From Kineosporia aurantiaca JCM 3230 (GTDB taxonomy: Bacteria > Actinomycetota > Actinomycetes > Actinomycetales > Kineosporiaceae): a stretch of 64,000 nucleotides of DNA. The DNA lies in assembly GCA_000719025.1 (NCBI GenBank), contig JODP01000003.1:496001-560000 (forward strand), read 5' to 3'. Both the position numbers and the translations under genes were made by a program. Under the pieces are notes generated by a model that did not search any database, was not told the DNA's origin, and saw only the letters and a program-made list of their open reading frames with translations. Shown in pieces: positions 9,334-17,951 of the stretch. Within the stretch, counting starts at the first letter, position 1. Every line of letters starts with the position of its first letter.

Positions 9334-10713
9334 ATGTCCGAGACCCCGGCCCCGCCGGTCGCAGTGAAGAAGGACCATACCCACGTCCTCTACCTGGCGG
9401 TGATCGCCGCCGTCGTGGCCGGGGCGATCGTCGGCCTGGCCGCCCCCGGCTTCGGCGAGGACCTGAAACCGCTGGGCACCGGCTTCGTGGCGCTGATCAA
9501 GATGATGATCGCGCCGATCATCTTCTGCACCATCGTCCTGGGCGTCGGCTCGGTCCGGGAGGCCGCCAAGGTCGGCAAGGTCGGCGGCCTGACCCTGGGC
9601 TACTTCCTGGTGATGTCGACCATCGCGCTGATCGTCGGCCTGGTGGTCGGCAACTTCCTGCACCCGGGCAGCGGTCTGGACCTGACCGGGCTGGCCGGGT
9701 CCGGGGCCAAGGCGGCCGGGGACACGGCCGGGGAGTCGACCACCGACTTCATCCTCGGGATCATCCCGACCACGATCGTGTCCTCGCTGACCGAGGGCGA
9801 GATCCTGCAGGCCCTGCTGGTGGCTCTGCTGGTCGGGTTCGCGGTGCAGGCGATGGGCCGGCCCGGTCAGCAGGTGCTGGGCGCGGTCGCGGTGATCCAG
9901 AAGCTGGTCTTCCGGATCCTCAGCATGATCATGTGGCTGGCCCCGGTCGGCGCCTTCGGGGCGATCGCCGCGGTGGTCGGCGCGACCGGCACGGATGCCC
10001 TGGTCAGCCTGGTCCGGATCATGGTGACCTTCTACATCACCTGCGCGATCTTCGTGATCGTCTTCCTCGGCTCGATGCTCAAGGCGTTCACCGGGATCAA
10101 CCTGTTCTCGCTGCTGAAGTACCTCGGCCGCGAGTTCCTGCTGATCGTCTCCACCTCATCGTCGGAGTCGGCGCTACCTCGGCTGATCGCCAAGATGGAA
10201 CACCTCGGGGTGTCCAAGCCGGTGGTCGGCATCACCGTGCCGACCGGCTACTCGTTCAACCTCGACGGCACGGCCATCTACCTGACCATGGCCTCGCTGT
10301 TCATCGCCGAGGCGCTGGGCAACCCGCTGAGCATCGGCGAGCAGTTCTCCCTGCTCGGCTTCATGATCATCGCCTCCAAGGGGGCCGCCGGGGTCACCGG
10401 CGCGGGGATCGCCACGCTGGCCGGTGGGCTGCAGTCGCACCGTCCGGACCTGGTCGACGGGGTCGGCCTGATCGTCGGGATCGACCGGTTCATGTCCGAG
10501 GCCCGCGCGGTCACCAACTTCGCCGGGAACGCGGTCGCCACGGTGATCATCGGGACCTGGGTCGGCGAGTTCGACAAGGAGACCGCGCTGCGGACGTTCC
10601 GCGGCGAGAACCCGTTCAACGAGGCGACGCTGGTGGACGACCACGGTCCCGCGGAAGTGGTTGAGACCCCGACCGATTCCGCGCGGGAACGGCCGGAGAC
10701 GATCACCGTCTGA
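9334..10713 (+). CDS. dctA: Dicarboxylate/amino acid:cation symporter (DctA-like)
   Basis: A 459-residue DAACS-family symporter that takes up C4-dicarboxylates (or acidic amino acids) with Na+ or H+. The first hairpin carries the Ser-rich motif TSSSESALPRL, and the Na+/substrate region is FNLDGTAIYLTMAS. About eight transmembrane segments plus two re-entrant loops are expected. The ATG at 9334 is chosen over two upstream starts because AGGAGG lies 6 nt before it and the frame is hydrophobic only after it. Its divergent DctS/DctR-type system points to C4-dicarboxylates as substrate; the gene symbol rests on that context. Confidence 0.85.
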   Translation: MSETPAPPVAVKKDHTHVLYLAVIAAVVAGAIVGLAAPGFGEDLKPLGTGFVALIKMMIAPIIFCTIVLGVGSVREAAKVGKVGGLTLGYFLVMSTIALIVGLVVGNFLHPGSGLDLTGLAGSGAKAAGDTAGESTTDFILGIIPTTIVSSLTEGEILQALLVALLVGFAVQAMGRPGQQVLGAVAVIQKLVFRILSMIMWLAPVGAFGAIAAVVGATGTDALVSLVRIMVTFYITCAIFVIVFLGSMLKAFTGINLFSLLKYLGREFLLIVSTSSSESALPRLIAKMEHLGVSKPVVGITVPTGYSFNLDGTAIYLTMASLFIAEALGNPLSIGEQFSLLGFMIIASKGAAGVTGAGIATLAGGLQSHRPDLVDGVGLIVGIDRFMSEARAVTNFAGNAVATVIIGTWVGEFDKETALRTFRGENPFNEATLVDDHGPAEVVETPTDSARERPETITV

Positions 10714-10722
10714 AGCACGGCT

Positions 10723-10760
10723 GGTAGCGGCCCGGGTTCTCCCGGGCCGCTACCTCCTTT
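10723..10760 (+). terminator. Rho-independent-like terminator after the symporter gene
   Basis: Two perfect 14-bp arms (GGTAGCGGCCCGGG and its complement) around a TTCT loop start 10 nt after the dctA stop. A pyrimidine-rich tail TCCTTT follows, weak in T as is usual in high-GC genomes. Confidence 0.8.
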
Positions 10761-10870
10761 GGGGTGCTTGAGGGGTGCATGGGTCGAACGGTCCGGTTGA
10801 GCCCGGGGTGAAAGGCTGCTCTTTCGGGCGAAACCGTGAGTCTTGCGTGTCCATTTCGTACCTTCTTGGT

Positions 10871-12256
10871 GTGGAGCGCCGTTTCAATCCGCCGCCGGGC
10901 TGGCCCCGGCCTCCGGAGAACTGGCTGCCACCACGGGGGTGGCAGCCGGATGCGGAGTGGCCGGCGGCGCCGTTCGGGTGGCGGTACTTCGTCGAGGATC
11001 CAATGGGGGACGTCGTCCCGGACGCGGGCGGCCGGGTCGAGGATCCGGTCGCGGAGTCCGGGAACGAGCCCGATCCGGGGGAGACCCCACCCGAACGAGT
11101 TCCCCGGGGCTGGTCCCGGGCCGATGCCGAGATGCTGGTCGAGGGCGACATAGCCGGGTCGGTCGCCCGCTCGGAGTGGCTGCGCGACGTCCGGGCCGCT
11201 CAGGTCGCCCGGGAGTGGGCGGGCATCGAGGAGCAACTGCCGCTGGACGACATCGGCATGGTGAAGTGGGCCGGCCAGGGCGTCACCCCGGAATCCGGCC
11301 TGGTGCTCTCCGCCCCCGCGTCCGTCGACTCCGGTGAACGCTCGTCGCGCCGGTTCGCGACCGCGTCCCTCAGCAGTGATCTCCCCGACGTGACCGACTG
11401 GCTGGACCGCCTCTACGGCCCGCCCGACACCGGCCCGATCACCCTGACCAACGGCGTGCCGGAATACGACCTCGGCCCCCTGGGCCGGGTCCGCCGCTCC
11501 GGCATCCCCGCCCACGCCTCCAACGACCCCGGCCGGTTCCGCGACCTGATCGCCCTGGAGGCCGAGCACCCCCGCCGAGGCAACTGGCCCGCCCGCAAGA
11601 GCATCGTCCTGCCGGTCGCGGTGATCGTCAGCCTGGCCGGTCTCGGAGCGGGACGGACGGCGCTCGAGGCGGTGGAGGCGAACGAACAAGTGACGCTGGC
11701 CGACCCGCCACCGCTGCTGATGGGCCAGAAGGCCCCCAGCGGCACCCTGGCCACGGTTCCCCCCGCGCCCAAGAAAACCCCCAAGAGCCAGAAAACCGCC
11801 TCCTCGCTCTCCGCCGCCTCCGGCGGCAAGCACGTGGCTCCTACCCCTCCCTCCGCCGGCTCAACCACCCAACCGGTGGCGCCAGGCACCAAAACACCCC
11901 CAGAACCCCCCACCAACCCCATCCCCGAACGCCCCCGCACCAGCATCACCACCTACTCCACCGCGAGCCCCGGCGGCGGAACCCTGACCTCCAGCACGGC
12001 GACCCCCACCCCCAAGGGCAAGAAGGAGCGCCCCGGCCGTCACAAGGGTCGCCACCGCAAGCCGGACGTGCCCACCAAGAAGTTCACCTGCGACCCCAAT
12101 TACTCCTTCGCCTGCGTCCCGGTCGCCAGCGACGTGGACTGCGCCAACAGCGGTGGAGACGGACCGGCCTACCTGGCCTCGGCCGCGAAGGTGATCGGCA
12201 AGGACGTCTACAAGCTGGACACGGACGGCGACGGGTGGGTCTGCGAGCAGTGGTGA
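10871..12256 (+). CDS. Membrane-anchored protein with PPxGW region and C-terminal Excalibur domain
   Basis: A protein of about 461 residues. The N-terminus is rich in the pattern P-P-x-G-W (NPPPGWPRPP, LPPRGW, APFGW), similar to DUF2510-like segments of actinomycete proteins. A single membrane segment (SIVLPVAVIVSLAGLGAG) lies around residue 250. Next comes a long Pro/Thr/Ser/Lys linker. The last 50 residues form an Excalibur Ca2+-binding domain, with paired Cys and the loop DTDGDGWVCEQW. The topology suggests a cytoplasmic N-terminus and a surface-exposed Excalibur domain. The GTG at 10871 is chosen because homologous-looking sequence begins there; starts at 10775 or 10847 are open in the same frame. 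Function unknown. Confidence 0.7.
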   Translation: MERRFNPPPGWPRPPENWLPPRGWQPDAEWPAAPFGWRYFVEDPMGDVVPDAGGRVEDPVAESGNEPDPGETPPERVPRGWSRADAEMLVEGDIAGSVARSEWLRDVRAAQVAREWAGIEEQLPLDDIGMVKWAGQGVTPESGLVLSAPASVDSGERSSRRFATASLSSDLPDVTDWLDRLYGPPDTGPITLTNGVPEYDLGPLGRVRRSGIPAHASNDPGRFRDLIALEAEHPRRGNWPARKSIVLPVAVIVSLAGLGAGRTALEAVEANEQVTLADPPPLLMGQKAPSGTLATVPPAPKKTPKSQKTASSLSAASGGKHVAPTPPSAGSTTQPVAPGTKTPPEPPTNPIPERPRTSITTYSTASPGGGTLTSSTATPTPKGKKERPGRHKGRHRKPDVPTKKFTCDPNYSFACVPVASDVDCANSGGDGPAYLASAAKVIGKDVYKLDTDGDGWVCEQW

Positions 12257-12347
12257 CCCGGGCCGCGCCGTCGCCTGTTCACCGATTTCGTACTCCAGGA
12301 GGAGAACCGCTAAGGTAGACACCGCTCCACCCGCGAGGGTGAGGCGG

Positions 12348-12420
12348 GCGCCCGTAGCTCAACGGATAGAGCATTTGACTACGGATCAAAAGGTTAGGGG
12401 TTCGAATCCCTTCGGGCGCA
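12348..12420 (+). tRNA. tRNA-Arg (anticodon ACG)
   Basis: A 73-nt cloverleaf. The acceptor arms GCGCCCG and CGGGCGC pair fully, with discriminator A and no encoded CCA. The anticodon stem TTTGA/TCAAA holds the loop CTACGGA, giving anticodon ACG, which reads CGT (and, after A34 deamination to inosine, CGC and CGA). The T loop is TTCGAAT. A terminator-like hairpin follows 20 nt downstream. Confidence 0.95.
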
Positions 12421-12439
12421 CTCGTTGAGACAGCGACAT

Positions 12440-12486
12440 AAACGGCCCCCGAGCAGCGGAAACGCAGCTCGGGGCCGTTTGTGTTT
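12440..12486 (+). terminator. Terminator after tRNA-Arg
   Basis: A strong hairpin with arms AAACGGCCCC-GAGC and GCTCGGGGCCGTTT around a 12-nt loop. It is followed by GTGTTT. It sits between the tRNA and the end of the convergent LysR gene and could serve both directions. Confidence 0.75.
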
Positions 12487-12530
12487 GGCGCCGCTACCGC
12501 CTCCGGCCGGTCGGGTGGGCGACCAAATGC

Positions 12531-13460
12531 TCAGCCCTGCTTGGCAGCAGCAGCATCCCCGCCGAGCTGCCACATTTCGTAGTTCCCGCACTCGGCCGTG
12601 ACCTCGGCCGTTTCCCGCGCTGCGGCGAGGAAGTCGTCGATCAGCGGTGAGGTGCGGGAGGTGGGCACCGCGAGGCAGACCTGGTCGGACGCGAGGTCGG
12701 TGACGGGTACGTAGACGACTTCTGGGTGTGAGTAGAAGAGGGTTGCTGAGCGGGCCAGGAACGAGATGCCTCGGCCGGCGGCGACGTGTTCGAGGGTCTC
12801 GTCGACGCCGCGCACGAGGTATCCGGCGTTGGGGTGCGGGCGCCGGGTGGGCTGGGTGCTCGGGTCGGGATGCCAGACCAGCGGTTCGCCGGCCAGGTCG
12901 GCCTCGGTGATCTGCTCCTTGCCGGCCAGTCGGTGGCCGGAGGGTAGGACGGCCACGCGGGCCTCGGCGTAGAGCGGGGTGACGCGGAGGCCGGCTTCGT
13001 CGATGGGTAGGCGCACGTAGCCGATGTCGATGCGGCCGTCGAGCAGCATCGGGGCTTGGTCGTCCCATTCGATCCGCTGGACGTCGACCAAGACGTCTGG
13101 GTGTTGGACAGCGAACGCCCGGACCGCCGCGGTGACCGTGACGCCTGCCCGGAAGCCGACCATCAGGCGTCGGTTGCCGCGGGCAGCCACGGTCACCCGG
13201 CGGCGGACCGCGTGCGCGGAGGCGAGCAGGGGTTCGGCGTCGGCCAGGAGCTGACGGCCGGCGTCGGTCAGGGCCACGCCGTGGCTGTCCCGGGTCAGCA
13301 GCGGGGTACCGAGATCCTTTTCCAGGGCGCGGATCTGCCGGCTGAGCACGGGCTGGGCGATGTGCAGGTCGTCGGCGGCGCGGCCGAAGTGGAGTCGGTC
13401 GGCGACGGCGACGAAGTAGCGCACCTTGCGCAGGTCCAGATCCAGCGAGTCCAGATCCAT
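12531..13460 (-). CDS. LysR-family transcriptional regulator
   Basis: A 309-residue regulator. The N-terminal HTH at residues 10-70 has the LysR pattern (RYFVAVADRLHFGRAADDLHIAQPVLSRQIRALE split over helix-turn-helix), and the rest is a periplasmic-binding-protein-like effector domain. The ATG at 13460 has GGAGG 5-6 nt upstream. The gene is divergent from a three-gene oxidoreductase operon, 183 nt away, and is its likely regulator. The effector is unknown. Confidence 0.88.
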   Translation of the reverse strand: MDLDSLDLDLRKVRYFVAVADRLHFGRAADDLHIAQPVLSRQIRALEKDLGTPLLTRDSHGVALTDAGRQLLADAEPLLASAHAVRRRVTVAARGNRRLMVGFRAGVTVTAAVRAFAVQHPDVLVDVQRIEWDDQAPMLLDGRIDIGYVRLPIDEAGLRVTPLYAEARVAVLPSGHRLAGKEQITEADLAGEPLVWHPDPSTQPTRRPHPNAGYLVRGVDETLEHVAAGRGISFLARSATLFYSHPEVVYVPVTDLASDQVCLAVPTSRTSPLIDDFLAAARETAEVTAECGNYEMWQLGGDAAAAKQG

Positions 13461-13643
13461 CGAACCTCCCGGTCTGGCGATGCCTGCAGGGTATCGCAGC
13501 GGCTGAAAGAAGTCTTGGACAGGGTTTCCGGCCGCTGACATCCTCATTGAACAAGCGCCCGGTCGGGCCGGAGTGAATTTCCAGCGGGACTTTGTAGCCG
13601 TTGGCCGGGAATGAATTCTCTTTCTCTATCCCAGAAAGCAGGC

Positions 13644-14255
13644 ATGCGCATGAACAGCATCAGCATTATTGGCCTGGGCGGAATGGCCCGTGCTCTGGGC
13701 ACCCGCGTGGTGGAAAGCGGTCACGCTGTCGAGGTCATTGGTCGGGACGCGGCCAAGGCCGAGGAGTTGGCCGTCACACTCGGAAACGGCGCCACAGCCG
13801 GAATATTCGGCGCTGTCCCAACGGGCGACCTCGTCGTCCTGGCCGTGCCGAGTGCCAGCGCCGCAGCAATCGTCACTCATTATGGGAACGCGCTGGACGG
13901 CAAGGTGATCATCGACATCACCAACCCGGTGAATGCCGACGCCACCGGGCTGACGGCGACCGAAAGCATCGCCAAGGTCGCGCCCGTGAACGCACCCGTG
14001 GTGAAGGCTTTCAACACCGTGTTCGGTCACGTCCTGGCCCCGGGCCGCTCACTGGACGTGCTCTTCGCCGGAGATGACGCAGAAGCCAAGGCGAAGGTCT
14101 CCGCGTTCATCGAGAGCCTTGGGCTGCGGCCTCTGGATGCCGGGGGCCTGGAGATGGCGCACTGGCTGGAGGGAACGGGTCTGCTGATGATCAATCTGGC
14201 CCGCAATGGTGCGGGAACGTTTGACTTCGCTCTCGGAATAACCGTCTTCAGCTGA
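13644..14255 (+). CDS. NADP-dependent oxidoreductase, F420-dependent reductase (FNO-like) family
   Basis: A 203-residue Rossmann-fold protein of the NADPH:F420 reductase-like family. The dinucleotide motif IIGLGGMARAL is at the N-terminus, the second strand VEVIGRDAAKA has Arg for the NADP phosphate, and the block VVKAFNTVFGHVL is typical of the family. Two in-frame ATGs lie at 13644 and 13650; the first has AAAGCAGG just upstream. It is the first gene of an operon divergent from the LysR gene. Related proteins need not use F420, so the cofactor is an inference. Confidence 0.8.
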   Translation: MRMNSISIIGLGGMARALGTRVVESGHAVEVIGRDAAKAEELAVTLGNGATAGIFGAVPTGDLVVLAVPSASAAAIVTHYGNALDGKVIIDITNPVNADATGLTATESIAKVAPVNAPVVKAFNTVFGHVLAPGRSLDVLFAGDDAEAKAKVSAFIESLGLRPLDAGGLEMAHWLEGTGLLMINLARNGAGTFDFALGITVFS

Positions 14256-14288
14256 GCAATCACCCCTTCTCGGATAAGGAAGATCAGC

Positions 14289-15230
14289 ATGCGCGTTTTC
14301 GTCACGGGCGGGACCGGTCACGTCGGTTCGTCCATCATTCCTGATCTCATTGCCGCTGGGCACGAGGTCACCGGGCTGGCTCGGTCGGACGCCTCTGCGG
14401 CGGCGGTATCTGCCCTCGGCGCGAAAGTGCGCCGCGGTGACCTGGAGGATCTCGACGGGCTCAAGGAAGCGGCCGCGGATTCTGACGGCGTCATCCACGT
14501 CGCCCACCGACAGGACCTGCTTCCTACGGGCGGGATCGACGCTGTTGCCGCCGCAGAACTCCCGATCATGCTGGCGTACGGCGAGGCCCTCGCCGGAACC
14601 GGAAAGCCGCTGGTCGCGGCGGGGAGCATCGGCTCTTCGGGGAGTCTGGGCCGACCTGCCACGGAAGAGGATCTGGCGCTTCCGGTCGGCGATGAGCACA
14701 AGGGCACCCTGCACGTGCGTAACGTGGTGGAGGCCGCCGTGATCAGCCTCGCTGATCAGGGAGTGCGGTCTTCGATTGTGCGAATCGCCAATATCGCGCA
14801 CAGCACGACCGATCGTGCGGGATTCCTGCCGACGCTGATCGCGCTCGCGAAGGAGAAGGGATTCGTCGGATATCCCGGAGACGGCACGAACCAATGGAAC
14901 GCCGTGCACGTCCTGGATGCCGCCACCCTGTTTCGCCTGGCATTGGAAAAGGGCCCGGCGGGCAGGTATTGGCACGCGGTTCAGGACGAGGGCATTCCGT
15001 TCCGCGAGATTGCGGAGGCCATCGGGAGTCGCCTTGGCCTACCCGTCGGAAGTATCCCAGCGGACGTCCTGATGGTGCCGGGATATTTCGGGTTCCTCGC
15101 GAACATAGTCACGCAGACCTACCCGGCGTCCAATCTGATCACCCGCCAGACCCTCGGCTGGGAACCCAGTCGGCCGGGACTGCTGGCCGATCTGGATAAC
15201 GGCCATTACTTTCCATCCAAGAGGCGCTAA
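14289..15230 (+). CDS. NAD-dependent epimerase/dehydratase-family (extended SDR) protein
   Basis: A 313-residue extended short-chain dehydrogenase-like protein, probably cytoplasmic. The glycine-rich NAD(P) motif FVTGGTGHVGSS is at residues 4-15, followed by LARSD at the end of strand 2. The usual catalytic Y-x3-K is not evident in the expected region (it reads LHVRN), so it may be an atypical or NmrA-like reductase. It lies between two FNO-like genes and 33 nt after the first, so the three are likely co-transcribed. Confidence 0.75.
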   Translation: MRVFVTGGTGHVGSSIIPDLIAAGHEVTGLARSDASAAAVSALGAKVRRGDLEDLDGLKEAAADSDGVIHVAHRQDLLPTGGIDAVAAAELPIMLAYGEALAGTGKPLVAAGSIGSSGSLGRPATEEDLALPVGDEHKGTLHVRNVVEAAVISLADQGVRSSIVRIANIAHSTTDRAGFLPTLIALAKEKGFVGYPGDGTNQWNAVHVLDAATLFRLALEKGPAGRYWHAVQDEGIPFREIAEAIGSRLGLPVGSIPADVLMVPGYFGFLANIVTQTYPASNLITRQTLGWEPSRPGLLADLDNGHYFPSKRR

Positions 15231-15234
15231 AAAC

Positions 15235-15906
15235 ATGTCAACTGTGGGGTTCATCGGGAGCGGCGCCATTGGTAGCACGGTCGCGCGGCTCGCCGTCGAG
15301 GCCGGGTACCAGGTCGTGCTCAGCAATTCGCGTGGTCCCGAAACGCTCGTGGACAAGGTCGCGGAGCTGGGCCCGCGAGCGGCCGCGGCGACGAGTGAGC
15401 AGGCGGCCGCGAGTGGTGACCTTGTCGTGGTCACGGTGCCGGTCAAGGCTTTTCCCGACCTGCCCGCGACTGCCCTGGCCGGGAAAACAGTTATAGATAC
15501 CTGTAATTACGGCCCGGAGCGGGACGGGCACATCACCGAACTCGACGAAGCGTCGCTCACCTCGAGCGAACTGCTTCTGCGCTATATCCCGGACGCGAAG
15601 CTCGTGAAGGCCTTCAACAACATCTTCTACAAGCATCTGCTGTCGCTGGCTCGACCGGCGGGGGCGGCCGATCGCTCCTATCTGCCGATCGCCGGGGACT
15701 CGGCACCGGCCAAGGCCGCCGTGACTGACTTCATCGAATCCATTGGGTACGGCGTGGTGGACGCGGGCAGGCTGGCTGATGGCTGGCGACAGGCAACGGG
15801 CATGCCGGTGTGGGGGACGCCGTACGGACCGTACTCGAATGAGAAGGGCGAGCCGGCCGGTGAGGACGCCATCCGCGCGGCGCTGGTCCTCGCAACGCGG
15901 TCTTGA
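15235..15906 (+). CDS. NADPH-dependent F420 reductase-like protein (second copy)
   Basis: A 223-residue relative of the first gene of this operon. It shows FIGSGAIGSTVARLAV for the dinucleotide, SNSRGPETL after strand 2 (an Arg for NADP) and VKAFNNIFYKHL in the family block. It starts 4 nt after the epimerase-like gene. Two members of the same family in one operon suggest sequential or alternative reductions of one compound under LysR control; the compound is unknown. Confidence 0.8.
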   Translation: MSTVGFIGSGAIGSTVARLAVEAGYQVVLSNSRGPETLVDKVAELGPRAAAATSEQAAASGDLVVVTVPVKAFPDLPATALAGKTVIDTCNYGPERDGHITELDEASLTSSELLLRYIPDAKLVKAFNNIFYKHLLSLARPAGAADRSYLPIAGDSAPAKAAVTDFIESIGYGVVDAGRLADGWRQATGMPVWGTPYGPYSNEKGEPAGEDAIRAALVLATRS

Positions 15907-15922
15907 ATGCGCTAAACCGTAA

Positions 15923-16654
15923 TCAGAAGAAGCTGTTGAGCAGGTCGTGCAGGCGGAGCCGCTCCGGATCGATCTCGCTGCGGCCGTAAGCATCCAGAAA
16001 GCGCTCTGCGTCGGCCGGGCCGAACTGGGGATTCAGGTCGCTACGCAGACTGCGCAGCAGGTCGGCGACATCGGAGTGGGGATCGGCGAGGCCGGCCCGT
16101 CCGACGTCCACGAACCCGGCCGAGTCGGAGGGTGTGAGGAGCACGTTGGGCAGGGACAGGTCGCCATGGGAGAGCCGAAGCTGTCCATTACCCAGCGACG
16201 CAAACGCAACCTCCAACTCGGTGAGGGCCTCAGCGGCCACCCGGCCACGAACGTCCTTCATTACCATTGAGATCGAACTATCAAAGGGCGCGTTTTCTAC
16301 TGGTGTGGAATGGAGTTTGCGGGCGGCATCGGCAAGCTGGTCGATGACGGCGCTCCGCTGCTGAGCAGGCCAGGGGTCGGAGGCCGGACGGCCGGGCAGC
16401 ACCCGCATGGCGAACCAGAATTCCCCGACGCCCAACACCTCGGGAACCCGGATGCCGAGATTCGAAAGCCAGATGAGGCGTTCGATTTCGCCGGCCAACT
16501 CTTCCGGTCGGGAATGAACGAGTTTGACGATGGCGACCGGTTCACCGTCGGCAGTGAGCATTCGGAACACCTGTGCGCCGGACATCCCGAGGGTGATCGC
16601 CTCCTGGCGGACCACCCCCAGGCGCGGATCAAGAAGTCTGGTCGCGTCGATCAC
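15923..16654 (-). CDS. Aminoglycoside 3'-phosphotransferase-like kinase
   Basis: A 243-residue APH-fold kinase that would transfer phosphate from ATP to a small-molecule hydroxyl. The catalytic loop is LSHGDLSLPNVLL, with catalytic Asp and Mg-binding Asn. The second metal motif is VDVGRAGLADPHSD, which follows the APH(3') pattern of DLGR plus ADR...D. An ATP-site Lys is in AIVKLV. Length (243) is a little short of the about 265 typical of APH(3'). It stands alone and convergent to the upstream operon. Resistance is plausible, but many such kinases in soil actinomycetes have other substrates. Confidence 0.7.
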   Translation of the reverse strand: MIDATRLLDPRLGVVRQEAITLGMSGAQVFRMLTADGEPVAIVKLVHSRPEELAGEIERLIWLSNLGIRVPEVLGVGEFWFAMRVLPGRPASDPWPAQQRSAVIDQLADAARKLHSTPVENAPFDSSISMVMKDVRGRVAAEALTELEVAFASLGNGQLRLSHGDLSLPNVLLTPSDSAGFVDVGRAGLADPHSDVADLLRSLRSDLNPQFGPADAERFLDAYGRSEIDPERLRLHDLLNSFF

Positions 16655-16731
16655 GCACCGAGCCTATGGCCGCGAAGGTGGTACATCCTGGCCCCGGCAG
16701 GCCCGGCCACGGCGCGAATACCGTGGTCCGC

Positions 16732-17118
16732 ATGAGCAATCCTCTGGTGGAGCGCCTGATCAGCGCCTTGAACAGTCACGATCTCGATGGGGTGGCGTCG
16801 TGTTTCGGCCCGGACTTCTCGGGGGAGTGGCCGGCTCACCCGGGCCGGGACTTCCAGGGACCGGAACAGGTGCGGCAGAACTGGGAAATGATCTTCAAGA
16901 TGTCGCCGGAGATCACGATCGCGATGACGAACGCGGTCGAGGTCGGCGACGAGGTGTGGGGCGAGTGGCACTACACCCAGGCGGCCGGTCAGGATCTGCG
17001 CGGGGTCATCATCATTACGGTCCGTGAAGGTCTGATTCGTCGGTCGCGGTTCTACATGGAGCCGATCGACGCGGAGGGAGCTGCGGTTCCGGGCGGCCCA
17101 CGCCTCGCGCGCGACTGA
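16732..17118 (+). CDS. SnoaL-like / nuclear transport factor 2-fold protein
   Basis: A 128-residue protein of the NTF2-like fold. It has the usual opening helix with a His-Asp pair (LISALNSHDLDGVASCF), a strand with FQGPEQVRQNW and the closing strands VWGEWHYT and IIITVREGLIRRSRFYME. Members are small enzymes or ligand-binding proteins, often of polyketide or detoxification pathways. No partner gene is evident. The ATG at 16732 leaves the conserved fold intact. Confidence 0.75.
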   Translation: MSNPLVERLISALNSHDLDGVASCFGPDFSGEWPAHPGRDFQGPEQVRQNWEMIFKMSPEITIAMTNAVEVGDEVWGEWHYTQAAGQDLRGVIIITVREGLIRRSRFYMEPIDAEGAAVPGGPRLARD

Positions 17119-17145
17119 AAGGTGCGCGCCTGACAGAATGGGGAC

Positions 17146-17931
17146 GTGCGGCGGGACGACGATTTCGGGACTGTGCTGCGGACCCTGCGGCAGCGGCTGA
17201 CCCCCGGTGAGGCCGGAGTGCCGGCGTCGTTGCCCGCCGTCCGGCGCGTGCCCGGGCTGCGTCGGGACGAACTCGCCGGCATCGTGGGCGTCTCCGAAGA
17301 GCACGTGAAACGCTTGGAGCAGGGCCGTCGTCGGCCGTCCCCCAGTGTGGTCGACGCCCTGGCCCAGGCGTTGCGATTGACCTCGGGCGAGCACGCCCGG
17401 CTGCGCGAACTGGCGGGCTTTGCCGCGGTTCCCGAGCCGGACGGGCAGGTCCCGCGGGAGGTCACCGAAACGGCCCGCCGAATGCTGGACCGGCTGACCG
17501 AGGTGGCGGTCTGCGTCTGCGATGCGAGTTGGACGGTACTGGCCGCGAACGACCTTTGGCACTCGGACGTCTGCACGGTGCCCGAAACACCCGGGCGGGA
17601 GCGGAACGTGGTCTGGCGGGCTTTCACCGAGACCGGCCCTTCGGTGTTCCGGAACCCGGAGCGGCTGGCCGGGTTTCGGTCCACGGTGGTGGCCGAACTA
17701 CGCGCCGCCGCCCATCGCTACCCGGCCGATACCGAGCTGTCCTCGATGATCACCGACCTGCTGACCCTGAGCCCAGAGTTCGCCCAGCTCTGGGACGCTC
17801 CGCCGGTGGAGGGCGGTCACGCGGACCGGCTGCGGGTACCCAGCCCGGTGCACGGCCACCTCGACCTGGACCTGGATGTGCTGACGCTGAACCCGGGCGA
17901 TCTACGGGTCGTGGTCTACACCGCGGCCTAG
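17146..17931 (+). CDS. XRE-family regulator with MmyB-like ligand-binding domain
   Basis: A 261-residue regulator. An HTH_31-type helix-turn-helix is at residues 35-70 (RRDELAGIVGVSEEHVKRLEQG). A C-terminal MmyB-like domain from about residue 105 has the block WTVLAAND and ends in LTLNPGDLRVVVYTA. Such genes often regulate an adjacent short-chain dehydrogenase; here none is adjacent, and the downstream neighbour is a NUDIX gene 20 nt away. The GTG at 17146 follows a gap of 27 nt. Confidence 0.85.
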   Translation: MRRDDDFGTVLRTLRQRLTPGEAGVPASLPAVRRVPGLRRDELAGIVGVSEEHVKRLEQGRRRPSPSVVDALAQALRLTSGEHARLRELAGFAAVPEPDGQVPREVTETARRMLDRLTEVAVCVCDASWTVLAANDLWHSDVCTVPETPGRERNVVWRAFTETGPSVFRNPERLAGFRSTVVAELRAAAHRYPADTELSSMITDLLTLSPEFAQLWDAPPVEGGHADRLRVPSPVHGHLDLDLDVLTLNPGDLRVVVYTAA

Positions 17932-17951
17932 GGATCCGGCAGAATTGGGCG

